The position numbers and the translations under genes were made by a program. From Micractinium sp. NFX-FRZ (Eukaryota; Chlorophyta; Trebouxiophyceae; Chlorellales; Chlorellaceae), in contig JAPTJF010000055.1 of the NCBI GenBank assembly GCA_029339195.1, positions 154,802-218,801 of the forward strand: 64,000 nt of DNA, read 5' to 3'. The notes under the pieces were generated by a model. That model saw only the letters and a program-made list of their open reading frames with translations, ran no database searches and had not been told where the DNA came from. Every line of letters begins with the position of its first letter. The stretch's first letter is position 1. Positions 22,577 to 33,929 of this stretch are shown here, piece by piece.

Positions 22577-23030
22577 GGGGCTGGATGTCTCCAGCGCAGC
22601 CCCCAGCAGCAGCGGCAGCGCCGATGCCGAGGCAGACAGGGCGACAGCCGAGGCGATAGCGCAGGTCTACCAGAACGAGCCTCCGCCAGATGTGCACGTG
22701 GTCAACACGTTGGAGGGGGCGCGGGCGGCGGCGGCGCAGCTGATGGCGCTGCCTGGCACGCGGCGGCAGCCGGTGGTGTTTGCTTGTGACACAGAGGTCA
22801 TGGACATTGACGTGACGTGAGTGGTGAAGTGGCTGAGTGGCTGCAGTGTGGGCACTTGGGGGTGTGTGCGTGTGGCACTGTAATCGTGGGCATGAGGATC
22901 AGGAGGGTGGAGCCGGAGCAGGTTTTGCGCGGTGAGGTGCAGCATGGGCACAAAGAGAATGTGAAGCAGCGCTGGGTGGCGTCCCTTCCGCCGCTCGCTC
23001 CGCTGCTCCTATGCGGGCTTCTGTCTGACC

Positions 23031-23083
<53 letters not shown>

Positions 23084-26000
23084 CTGACCGTCTCTGGTGC
23101 TGCTGCTGCTGCTGTTGCTGCGCTGCTGCTGCTGCTGCTGCTGCCCATGCTGCGTCCCACCACCACCACGCCGCCCCCACCCCCCTCTGCAGCTCCCACT
23201 CTCCCTGCTGCCACGGCCGCGTCATCTGCTTCTCCGCCTACGCCGGCCCGGACATTCACTTCGGGGAGGCGCCGCCAGCGGAGGGCGCCCCGCTGCGCAG
23301 CATGCTGTGGGTGGACACGTGGCTCGATGGGGACGATGCCCGGGCTGCCGAGGCGGCTGCCATCATTGAGATGTTCCGCCCCTTCTGGGAGAGCCAGGAG
23401 CACAAGAAGGTGGGCGGGCAGGTGGCGTGTGCAACCGCATGCTTGCTCGGAACTGTGCCCGCTTTCCGCGCCTGCCCCCTACCTTCACAAGTTGTGGCGC
23501 AGCTGCTTGTTTGACGGGCACGAGATGCAGCTGCCTGACCGGCCGCCCTGTGCTTCTGCCAATGCACGACTTTGGTTCACATTCTTCCCTAGCCGCTATG
23601 CCCACAGGTGTGGCACAACCAATCGTCCAACCGGCACGTCAAGGAGCTTCCTGACCCCGCCACCCGCTGCTTCCGCCACTTTACATGTGTCGCACTGTCC
23701 CCCCACCCCTTCCCCTTTGACAGGTGTGGCACAACTACTCGTTTGACCGGCACGTCATGGAGCGCCTGGGGCTGGGGATGGCCGGGTTTGACGGCGACAC
23801 GATGCACATGGCCCGCCTCTGGGACTCCTCCCGCATGACCCGAGGCGGCTACTCGCTTGAGGCTCTCTCCAGTGAGTGGTGTATGTGAAGGGTGGGCGAG
23901 GTGGGCTGCACACGAGCTGCGCATGTGTATACATGCACACACGTGCTGCGCATGTGTATGTGGCTGCCCTTGTGCACAAGGGTACTGCGTGGCTGCGCTC
24001 CCAGCCGCCCGCAGCACCTGCCCATGGCCTGGGAGGCACCAGAAGCGTACTCACCTACTGGCGCTCACCTGCGCGGCCAACCGTGCCCGCTCCCCTCCCT
24101 GCAGGCGACCAAAGCCTGATGAACCCGCAGCAGCAGGGAGACCAGGCGGGGCAGCAGGGGGCGGGAGAGCAGCAGGCAGGGGCAGGGGCGGAGGACATCC
24201 GGGGCAAGGTGTCCATGAAGACTCTGTTTGGGAAGCGCAACGTGAAGAAGGACGGCACGGAGGGCAAGGTGGGGAGGCTCCTGCGTGTGGGGCCATGGCG
24301 CTCCTGCGTGTGCTGCTGGCAGGGGCAGGCAAAGCAGGGTGCAGGGCTGTTGCAAGGTGTGGTACTGGCAGGGACGGCAAGGTGGGGAGCTGCCACGGGG
24401 TGTTGCAGGTGCAGCGCCAGCTGGCAGTTGTGCTGCACTGCACAGGCCTGTCAGCCACCTGGGGCCGCCATTCCGTCCACCCCACCGCACCCCACCCCAA
24501 ACCCTGTAGCTGGTCGTCCTGCCGCCGGTGCACGAGCTGCAGCGGGGGGAGGACACGCGGTGGCGGTGGGTCAACTACTCTGCCTTTGACGCCAAGTCGA
24601 CGTGGGACCTGTTTCAGCGGCTGCGTGAACAGCTTATAATCATGGATGCGGTGCTGGACCCCATGGTGGCGGCAGACTACGAGAAGGTGAGGAGGCACGC
24701 ATGTGTTTGAGGTTGCGTCGAAGTGGGGGTTGCACTGTTGTACTGGTGGCGGCACTGTGCTGACGTGGTCGTAAGGTGGTGGTACAGTCCTGGCCTCCAT
24801 AGTCTATGGGAAGGTGGAGAGGGGGTTTGGAGTTTGGACGGTGCCCCCTTCCATTGGTTGGGTAGGGTGGGAGGTGGGTGATTTGCCTTGGGCCGGTGCA
24901 GGGCAGCCATGCTGGCTGCCACACCGCTCTCCCACGATGCTGCCAGCTGAGCTCTCTGGCGCCTGCTCATTGCAGCTCCTGCTCTCTCCTCACCTGCCCT
25001 GCCCCTTGCTCCTCCCCCTGCCCCGCAGGCGGGCATCCGCCCCGCCAACATGTGGGAGGTGTACCGCCTCACCTGGCTGCCCTTTGGCGGGCTGCTGACC
25101 AATATGGAGGCGGTGGGCATGGCGGTGGACAGGGGACACCTGGCGGCGGCGCAGCAGCAAGCGGAGCTGGACCAGCAGCAGGCCAAGGATCGGTTCAGGT
25201 GGGCGAGCGGGCGGGCGGGTGGCGAGGGGGGCGCATGGGTGGAAGGCAGCGCATGGAGCGTTGCGGCGCCAAGGCAGGCAGCGTTTGTTTTTGTGCTGTT
25301 CACTTAATTATAGCACAGGTGACCTGTGCTCACGGATGCTGTTCCGCTGGGCACGAGCGCAAGGCAGCCAGCAATGTGCCTGACGGGACTCGTAAGCACA
25401 CCATACACTCCAGGCGTCTCATGTCTGCATGCCGCGCACACCCATTCGCCCCTCCCTGTGCAGGCGGTGGGCCACCAGCAAGGTGCCTGACGCTGCACAC
25501 ATGAACGTGGGGAGCGGGGCGCAGGTGCAGCAGCTGCTGTTTGCGGGGGCGCCCAACAAGAGCGAGGGGAAGGAGCCGCTGCCACTGGAGCGGGTGTTCA
25601 AGGTGGGGGCGGAGTGGGTGGGAATGGGGGATGGGGAAGAGGTGGTCGGGTGGGGATGGAGTGGTGGGGGAAGAAGAGGCGAGGGCTGCGCCAGGGTTGC
25701 CTAGCGTGGAAAGCTCGAGTGCTGTGCAGCCCGCGCCAGTCATTGCATTGCACACAAATGCAGCTCGACGGCAGCCTGCCGAAGCGCGTGTAGTTCACCT
25801 TGCGCCCCCCCTCCCCTCCCATCTCATCGTTCCCGCCGCCCCCTGCTCCACCCCACCTGGTCCCAACCTGGCAGGTCCCCAACGTGGACGGCTGGAAAGC
25901 GGAGGGCGACAAGCGGGCCAAGAAGAACCTGGACATTACGCTGCACGGGGTGTGGGGCGCCGGGACGCCCTCGCCCCTGGCGCCAGAGGTCTTCACCCCC

Positions 26001-29000
26001 TCAGGTGGCTGTGGGTGGGTGGGGGTGGGCGAGGGGGCATGCAGGGGGAGATGGCGGTGCTGGCGCTGCTGCCCTAGTTCGGATGTTCCTGCTGTGCACC
26101 GCTGCGGCTGCGTGTGTGTGTGCATATGCGTCACAGTGATGCAGCTGTGCTACCCTGCATGTTTGCCTCCTGCGAATGCCTCAAAACTGTGCCCTCCCCT
26201 CCCTCCCTGCCCCCTCCCTCGCGCCGCTGCAGGCGTGCCCGCCTGCAGCACCCCGGTGCTCAAGTCGCTGGCAGGCAAGGCGGGCAAGGCACGCAAGCGC
26301 ATGGCAGAGCTGGGGCTGGATCAGCCGGCGCCGGGTGAGCATGGCATCCTGGTATGGGCCATCACAGGGATGATGCGGTGGCAGGGGTGGCGCCATGTGC
26401 CCTGCACAGCGGGGCAGGCGTGCGGGGACGCAGGCCTTTGTGTGCACCATGTCCCACTTGCTGCACTTGTTCTCCCATCCCGCTTGCACTATGCTGGTAT
26501 TATCAAGCACGAATCCCCCGGCGCTGCCTGCCCCTGCAGACCTCAGCATGCTGCGCGGCATCGGCGAGGACGGCGGCACGGGTTCCCTGGATGACGACGC
26601 ATCTCTGGAGCTGCAGGAGGACCTGGGGTCTGAGGTTCCGTGGACCACGGATGACGCTGAGATCACACGGAGTCAGAGCACGCTGCAGGTGCGGCTTGCG
26701 CGTTGCCAAGGGGGACAGGTGTCAGGGTGGGGCGGGGGCGGGTGGGTGGGCAGGCTACTGGCGATCCGGAGTGCATGGGGTGCTGCCAAGTGTGCCGGGA
26801 TTTGTTTTGCCTAGGGGTGGCAGCATGGTGAGCGAGCGGGGACATGCCGGTGGGGTTGGCGGCAGCGGTGCAGGGCCGTCAGCAGGCGCGCTGCGTGCTC
26901 TTCACCCAGCCTGCCGCTCAACCCCCACCCCACCCCTGCCCTCTCCTTGCCCTCGGCAGGAGATACAGACCCCAAAGGACGCCAAGCAGCTGGAGGAGAT
27001 TGCCTCCAAGGAGGGCTACGGCCGCCTCTTCTCCCTGTTTGGCACCGTGGCCGAGGGGCTGCAGGCCTGCGATGCCGTGGATTCGCTGGTGGACGCCTCC
27101 GCCATCGACACCCTCCTCTCCAACTTCATCATCCCGCTGCAGTCGGACGACATCTCCAAGCCGGACCCAGCAGGTGGGAGGGGGGGAGTGCCTGTGAGCG
27201 TGGTGTGAGGGGGGAGAGCAGGAGGGTGGTCCAGGGTGCGGCATGCATGTCCTGCACACTGATCCTTAGTGTGCACCGGCCTCCCGTCATCGGTCGAGTT
27301 CCAACCGCCCCTCATCCCCCAGCTGCCGCACGCTCCCTAGCATTTCCCCAACCCTTCATTCTCTCTCTACTCTTGCCGCTTCCAGGCGTTTGCCGACTGC
27401 ACTGCGCCCTTACCATCAACACCCTTGCTGGAGCAAGGCTCGAGCATGCTCGCTGCACCAGCTCCCATTCATCTCCCTGCCCGCTCTCTGCCCGCCCACC
27501 CTCTGCCAGTGTCTACCGCGTGCACTGCCCCCTCAACATCAACACCCCAGCTCACTTGCCTCCCTCCCTGCCCCCTCTCCCCACCCACCCCCTGCCAGGC
27601 GTGTACCGCGTGCACTGCTCCCTCAACATCAACACCGAGACGGGGCGCCTGTCGGCGCGCCGCCCCAACCTGCAGAACCAGCCGGCACTGGAGAAGGACC
27701 GCTACAAGGTGAGGTGGCGGGCCTTACCCTTTTCAACTGACCCCCCCACCCTTGCTGCTGTTGGTCGTGTCCCATGCTGCCCGCTTCCCGAGCTGAGTCC
27801 GCCGGCTGGTTCGCGCTGGGCGCGCTGAGTCCTCCGCATTCTCCTCTTCCGCCCGTGCCCCTGCCCTGCCCTGCCCTGCTTCGCTTCTGCCCCGCTTCCC
27901 TGCCCTGCCCTACATTCCGCCCCACCTGCTTCCCCTGCCTCAGTTTCCTGCCCTGCCCTGCATTCCGCCCCACCTGCACCCACCCCACCTCCCCCCGCTT
28001 GCTCCCGTCTGCAGGTGCGCAAGGCCTTCCGCGCTGACGTGGCGGCCGGCAAGACGCTGGTGGTGGCCGACTACGGCCAGCTGGAGCTGCGCATCCTGGC
28101 GCACATGGCCAAGTGCCAGAGCATGATTGCCGCGTTTGAGCTGGGAGGCGACTTCCACTCGCGCACGGCACTGGGCATGTACGACCACATCAAGGAGGCC
28201 ATTGCAAAGGGTGGGTGGGGCGGGGAGGGGTGGGTGGGCAGCTGGGGTCATGGGACCTGTCAGGGGTTCTGTGGAACACCTCGGCAGGAAGGTGGGCGCT
28301 GGGCAGGCATGGCAACCTCAAGGAGGCAGTTGACTGCGGCGCGTCAGCCAATCTAGAAGGAAGGTTACTGGCCTGCCACCCCAGACAGCCTGCTCACCCA
28401 TCCGGCCACCTGGCCCTTTCATTCCACCTCAATCCCACCTGCCCGCCTGCACCCTCCCTGTCTCCCCCGCCTGCAGAGCAGTGCCTCCTGGAGTGGGAGG
28501 GCGAGGGGGCTGCGCCGCTGCCGCTGCTCAAGGACATGTTTGCCTCTGAGCGGCGCAAGGCCAAGGTGCTCAACTTCTCGATTGCCTACGGCAAGACAGC
28601 GCACGGGCTGAGCACGGACTGGAAGGTGTCGCTGAAGGAGGCGGAGGACACGGTGAAGCGGTGGTACTCGGACCGCCCAGAGGTAATTGTTGGTTGCTGC
28701 TTGTCCACCGCAACAAAGCGGCCCCCACATGTTTTTTTTTACCGAGAGTGCAGTGCGTTTGGTGTTGGTTGGTGTGGGAGCTGGCTCCCTGGAACCGCGG
28801 GTGCTGCACCCCGCTTCATGCTGTTCCCCCGGCAGGCCCCCCCATGACCTGGTATATGCTCCTGCTCCAGTTCACTCGCCCCACCCTGCTCGCCGGCCAC
28901 CTCACCCATGCTAAAGCAATGCATTCTGCGCGCTTGCGCTCCCTTGCTATCCCCATCCCCTCTTGCGCACGTGCGCCCTCCCACTGCTGCTCACCCCGCG

Positions 29001-29725
29001 CCTTGTGCCCGCTTTTCAGGTGCTGGAGTGGCAGGATCTGCGGCGGAAGGACGCGCGGGAGAAGGGTTACGTGACCACCATCCTTGGGCGCCGCCGCCAG
29101 CTGCCCGATGCACGCAACAGCCGCAACAGGGGCGCGCAGGGGCATGCGCTGCGGGCCGCCATCAACACGCCCATCCAGGGGTCTGCTGCCGACATTGCCA
29201 CGGCAGCCATGCTGAGGATCAACGAGGACCCGGCGCTGCGGGAGATGGGCTGGCGCCTGCTGCTGCAGGTGCGGCGGGCGGCGGGGCGGGGCAGGGCGGG
29301 GTGTGGTGCAGGCTGGGGAATTCGCAGGGCAGGCGTGGGGTGTGATGTGTGTGCGAGGGGGTAGAGCGGGCAGGCATGTGTGGAGGACAGCGGCACACGG
29401 CAAGACCAGGCAGAGTGCAGCAACGGGTAGCAACAGCCGCGATGCTGGAAGTTTGGCAGCCCCCGTGTGCTGCTGATGCCTGCAACGTACGCACCATCCC
29501 AGCCTACACCACACCATCGCTTCCACACCCACCCTCCTCACCTTCCTCCTGCCGCAGGTGCACGACGAGGTGATCCTGGAGGGGCCTCGTGAGACTGCCG
29601 AGCTTGCGCGCGAGCGGGTGGTGGCCTGCATGCGGTCCCCCTTCAGCGGGCTGGACCCCAAGCCGCTGCTGGTGGACCTGCTGGTGGATGCCAAGTATGC
29701 AGACACCTGGTACGAGGCCAAGTGA
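21758..29725 (+). CDS. POP: Plant organellar DNA polymerase (POP), family A
   Basis: Exons: 21758-21831, 21968-22816, 23193-23409, 23724-23871, 24105-24268, 24510-24686, 25029-25198, 25464-25602, 25875-26004, 26233-26334, 26540-26688, 26960-27173, 27599-27708, 28015-28210, 28477-28682, 29020-29268, 29558-29725 (1153 residues, phases all consistent). It replicates plastid and/or mitochondrial DNA. An Arg/Ala-rich targeting peptide and about 200 Ser/Ala/Gln-rich residues lead into the 3'-5' exonuclease domain (FACDTEVMDIDV, WHNYSFDRHVM, DTMHMARLWDSSR, FGKRNVKKDGTEGK). The polymerase motifs are intact: motif A VVADYGQLELRI, motif B RRKAKVLNFSIAYGKT, motif C VHDEV. Exon 1 could instead end at 21924 (43-nt intron); I prefer AG/GTGCGC at 21832. 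Confidence 0.94.
23032..23082 (+). repeat. (CTG)17 trinucleotide repeat in POP intron 2
   Basis: 51 nt of uninterrupted CTG, with a second interrupted run at about 23098-23150. It lies in an intron, so length changes are tolerated. Confidence 0.95.
23492..23770 (+). repeat. Three tandem copies of POP exon 4 start, 116-bp period
   Basis: Exon 4 starts at 23724 (VWHNYSFDRHVMERL). Similar sequence follows an AG at 23608 (VWHNQSSNRHVKELP) and at 23492 (LWRSCLFDGHEMQLP). Both steps are exactly 116 bp. The upstream two are in intron 3 and carry many substitutions, so they are relic exon heads. Confidence 0.8.
25366..25387 (+). repeat. Fossil fragment of POP exon 8 start in intron 7
   Basis: CCAGCAATGTGCCTGACGG at 25368 resembles CCAGCAAGGTGCCTGACGC of exon 8 at 25475 (17 of 19 bases), 107 bp upstream. 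Confidence 0.5.
27386..27650 (+). repeat. Three tandem copies of POP exon 13 start
   Basis: The real exon begins at 27599 (GVYRVHCSLNINTE). Copies follow AG at 27386 (GVCRLHCALTINT) and at 27510 (VYRVHCPLNINTP, one base missing after the AG). Spacings are 124 and 89 bp. Confidence 0.8.
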
Positions 29726-30031
29726 GGTGCCAGCCAGTCGAGCGGGCCGGTTGCGGCGGCAGCGGCGGCCAACGGCAACGGGCTGCGCTGCGCCGCCGCA
29801 GCAGCCTTTTTCAAGTTTTGGTGGTTGCTGCTTCTTCTTGTTGCTTATTTCTGTTTGATGGTGCTCATCCATACAGCATCGGCGTGCCCCCGCCATCTAC
29901 CCCTTCCTATCCACCCACTTGCGCCAGTTTCCCGCCATGCTACCCGTTTCACCACACTTGCGTTGGTGTGCCAGTGCCAGCAGGCGGTGCGCCGCATGCT
30001 CAAGACCACAACGCTCGAGCACATCCCCGGG

Positions 30032-30036
30032 TGTAA
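30032..30036 (+). terminator. TGTAA signal of the DNA polymerase gene
   Basis: TGTAA about 307 nt after the stop at 29725, within the 537-bp gap before the kinesin gene. Nothing else was recognised in that gap. Confidence 0.45.
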
Positions 30037-30262
30037 GAATCGATCAACCATAAATGCAGATTGTCAGTGTGGTCCGTACATGTTGACATGTTGAGGTTTT
30101 GCAGAGTGGCTGGGCAGCCAGAGGCACTGGTTGGCGGCACCCCGCATGTGCATGCCGATCGCTGTGCGCATCTGCTGCCGCCGCCCGCCGCCGCGTTCCA
30201 GCCTTCCCGCCACCTCTCTGCGGCAGCCCGATTCTCTGTCCCTTCTCCCGCAGATCAGCACC

Positions 30263-33200
30263 ATGAGCGCTCCCGCCGGCAAGCAAGGCACGCAGGTCGT
30301 GGTGCGCGTTCGCCCGCTGAACGAGCGCGAGCGAAACACCACGGCCAATGCGGCCTGCCTGGATGTGCTGGACACGCAGTCGCTGCTCTACACGGGGCGC
30401 GAGGCGCCCGCCAACAACCACTTCTCATTCGACTGCGTGCTGGGCCAGGAGTGCTCGCAGGCCGAGGCGTTTGAGGCAAGCGGACACGCATTGATGCTCA
30501 AGGCGTGCTGGACGCTCAGCGTAGTGCAGCTGCGAATGCCCCAGCTGCCACCGCTCTGCCGCCGCCGCCGCCGCTCTGCTGCCGCTGCTGCCGCCAGTCC
30601 TGCCACTCCACCTCCCATCCCGCTCTCCATCCCATCCCATCCCATCCCACTCTCCATCCCATCCCACTCTCCATCTGCAGGGCCTGAAGGACACAGTGCG
30701 GTCAGTGCTTGCGGGCTACAATGGCACCATCCTGGCCTTTGGGCAGACGGTGAGTGAGCTGCCACTGCTGCCTTGCGCCGCGGTGGGCGGCTGCATGCGG
30801 CACCCTTGTTTTGCAAACTCCAGAGCCGCCAGCACCCAACAATGTGTTGAATGCGCGCTGCCTCTGTCTGCCGCCACCCCTGCCTGCAGGGCAGCGGTAA
30901 GACGCACACGCTGCTGGGCGACGTGTCAAACCCTGCAGAGCGCGGCGTGGTGCCGCGCGCTGTGGCTGAGCTGGCGCGGGGCATCTCCGAGTTCCCAGAG
31001 GCCTGCACCTTCAAGGCACGTCTTGCATGAACATGCCTGGAAGGCAGGAGGGGGCCTGCAGGGCAGGCAGAGAGCGGGGTTGAGCGGCGCACCCTGCGCA
31101 GTGGCCATACATCTTTTGGGAGACGCAGGAGGTGCTTGCTGGCTTGACTGGCTTGAATCCAGGCTCCCCACCTGCTGCTGCCGCCTGACACGCTGCCTGC
31201 CTCGCGTGCCCGCCCTCCCTGCAGGTGTCCCTGTCTGTGATCGAGATCTACCTGGAGCGCATCAAGGTGAGCCTTGCACCTTGCCCAGCGCTGCCACGTC
31301 AGCAGCAGCAGCAGCAGGTTGGCGCCGAAGCACAGCGTGCTGCGGCATGCGGCACTCTGGGACTGGCCCCTGCTTTCTGCTCTTGCATGCATTCAGCCAT
31401 CTCACTTGTCTTGCACTGCTTCTCACCCGCTCAACTGTATTACCATGCTGTGCCCTGCTGTGCCACGTCAGGACCTGCTGGACCCCAGCAAGGACAACCT
31501 GCAGGTAGGGCCGTGGGGGGCGCCTGAGGACCTCTGCCGCTGTCTGTTTTGGCCTGCCTGCCTGCCCACTTGCCTGCTCACCTGCTTTCCTGACCGCTTG
31601 CACATCCGTCCGCCTGCCTGCCTGCCTGCCCCCCCTGCCTGCCTGACTTCTTTCATGCTTCTTGCGTCCCCCCCCCCCGCCTGCAGGTCATCCAGGACCC
31701 CTCGCGCGGCATTGTGGTGGCAGAGGTGAGCAGGGGTGCAGGTACAGGCATCTGCCCGGAGCCAGGCTGTGCCAGTGCACCCTTACTTGCTTCGCCAGAT
31801 CGCCCTCCTCCTGCCGGCCCGCCTCCCTGCCCGCCCGCTGCACCCTCATTGCAGCACCTGCTCTTGCCCACATCAACGCCATGCTGCTCACTGCCTGCGC
31901 CCCTCACCCCACTCCTCCCCCGTTAACTCCTCACAACCTCCCCCGCCCCGCCCCACCCCGCCCCATGCACCCACCCGCCCTCAGGCTACGGAGCTGCCGG
32001 TGGCCAACGAGCGCGACTGTGTGGAGCTGATGCAGCGGGGCATCGCGGCCCGTGCCGTGTCCGCCACCGCCATGAATGCCGGCTCCTCCCGCAGCCACTG
32101 CGTGGTGTACCTGGTGGTGGAGCGGGCGTACGCAGACGGGCGGCGCGAGTTTGGGAAGCTGTGCCTGGTGGTGAGCCGGCGGCGGGTCGAGTAAGGGACG
32201 GGAGGGGCAAGGCCACTGCAGGGTGAGAGCCTTGTGTGGGGGCGGCAGTGTGGGGGCAGGGTAGTTGTGTGGTGTGTGGAGCGGCAGAATGGGAGGCGCC
32301 AGGTGTGTGCTGCACCCTGCCTTGCTGCGCATGCTCTTGTTCCTCTCTGTACGTGCCTGCTCATCTCCCTCCAAGCCTGCCATGCCTTAATCCCGTGCCT
32401 GCTCTGCTGTGCCTGCTCCTGCAGCTGCCCCCTGTTGTGCCTGCTCGTCTCCTCACCTGCCTGCCCATTCCATCTGCCTGCCGCGTCGTTTCTGCTCCTC
32501 CTTTTCAGGACCTGGCGGGCAGTGAGAGGCAGGACAAGACGCAGGCGGTGGGGGTGACGGCTGCCGAGGGCAGCCAGATCAACAAGAGCCTGTCGGCGCT
32601 GGGCAACGTGGTGAACGCGCTCACAGACCCGCGCGGCAAGTCGCATGTGCCGTACAGGTGGGCGCGGGCACGGGCGGGGGGCAGTTGGGGTAACGTCAAC
32701 AGGTGCCTCCCAGTGCTGGCTGTCAGGGAGGTGGGGTGTAGACGTCGCTCAGGTGCCTGCTAGTGCTGGCTGTTGAATAGGTGGGTGGTGGCGCGGTGGG
32801 GCATGCTGGCGCTGGCTGCCAGCACCAGTGGTGTAGCCACATGCGCACCTGTGGCATCATCCTGTGATCAGAGGAAGGGCATGCATGTCTTCACCTGCTG
32901 AGCACCATGCAAGCATGCAGCATATGTCCCACAGCGCTAGCGTTCTGCCTGCCTGCTGCACTGCAGGGACTCCAAGCTGACGCGGGTGCTTCAGGACTCG
33001 CTGGGCGGCACCGCCCGCACCGTCCTCATCATCTGCTGCTCCCCCTCCATGTTCAACGACGCCGAGACGCTGTCCAGCCTGCGCTTCGGCATCCGGGCCA
33101 AGGTGCGGAGGGTGGCATGGGGGGGAGAGGGCCAAGGTAGCCAGGGTGACCTGCCCCCGCCACGCCACGAAGCGTGGGTTGGGGGGAGGGGGTCAAGGGA

Positions 33201-33818
33201 GGCAGGGCCAGGGGTTGAGGCTCAGGGCTGGAGGGTTGCCTGCTTGCTTGCTGATTTGCCTGCTTGTTCCTCAACTGCCAGGGGAGGTGGTACGATGGCA
33301 GAGCTGGTCGCAGGGCACCCCATTCATATCAACCTGTGCGCCTGAGCAACAGCACATGCTCGCTTTGCGCTGGCATGCCCCCCAGTTTGGTCTGGTCAAG
33401 AATCATTACGGCTTAGAGGACGGCTCTGCCGGCAGTGCCTGCATTCTCACTCTGACAAGCCCGCTTCTCTGTCCTCCCACCCCCTCCCTCTCTCTTGGTG
33501 CAGGGCATCCAGAACAGCGTGCAGGCCAACGCCGTGAAGCGCACGCCGGAGCAGCTGACCAAAGCGCTGGCGGCAGCACAGGCAGAGGTGGAGGCGCTAA
33601 AGCAGCAGGTGGCAGGCCTGCAAGGCGGCGGCGGCAAGGGAGCCAGCGGCGGCAAGGGAGCCAACAGCGGCGGCACCTGTGCTGTGCAGGCGGCAGGGGT
33701 GCTGCAGCAGGGGCCGCGTGTGGGTGGCGTGCGCAAGTGGGCGCTGGTGGGGGCGCTGCAGCTGGCGGGGCTGGTGGCCTACTGGCAGGCGGCTGCAGCG
33801 CTGGGCTGCACTTCTTGA
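30263..33818 (+). CDS. Short kinesin with C-terminal hydrophobic segment
   Basis: Exons: 30263-30475, 30681-30749, 30890-31015, 31225-31266, 31472-31504, 31687-31725, 31985-32170, 32509-32657, 32967-33102, 33504-33818 (435 residues). Nearly the whole protein is a kinesin motor, which steps along microtubules using ATP. The P-loop GQTGSGKT is at 92-99, switch I NAGSSRSH and switch II DLAGSER are intact, as are [11 protein letters not shown] and [19 protein letters not shown]. The sequence is nearest the kinesin-1 (KIF5) class, with N-terminal motor. The tail is only about 100 residues: one short heptad-like helix ([18 protein letters not shown]), a Gly-rich linker and a hydrophobic end ([17 protein letters not shown]) that could anchor it in a membrane. 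Introns 1 and 3 need GC donors (GAG/GCAAGC and AAG/GCACGT). Confidence 0.85.
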
Positions 33819-33856
33819 AAGGCGTATTGCCGGGTTTGCATACAACAGTGGAATAA

Positions 33857-33861
33857 TTACA
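33857..33861 (-). terminator. TGTAA signal of the PAN/lectin gene
   Basis: Minus-strand TGTAA, 69 nt beyond the stop at 33930 and only 39 bp from the end of the convergent kinesin gene. Confidence 0.5.
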
Positions 33862-33929
33862 AACGAATTGAAACACAACATAGCAGAGCAAACAGTACAT
33901 GAACGATGATGAGTGGCGCAGGCTGGGCC

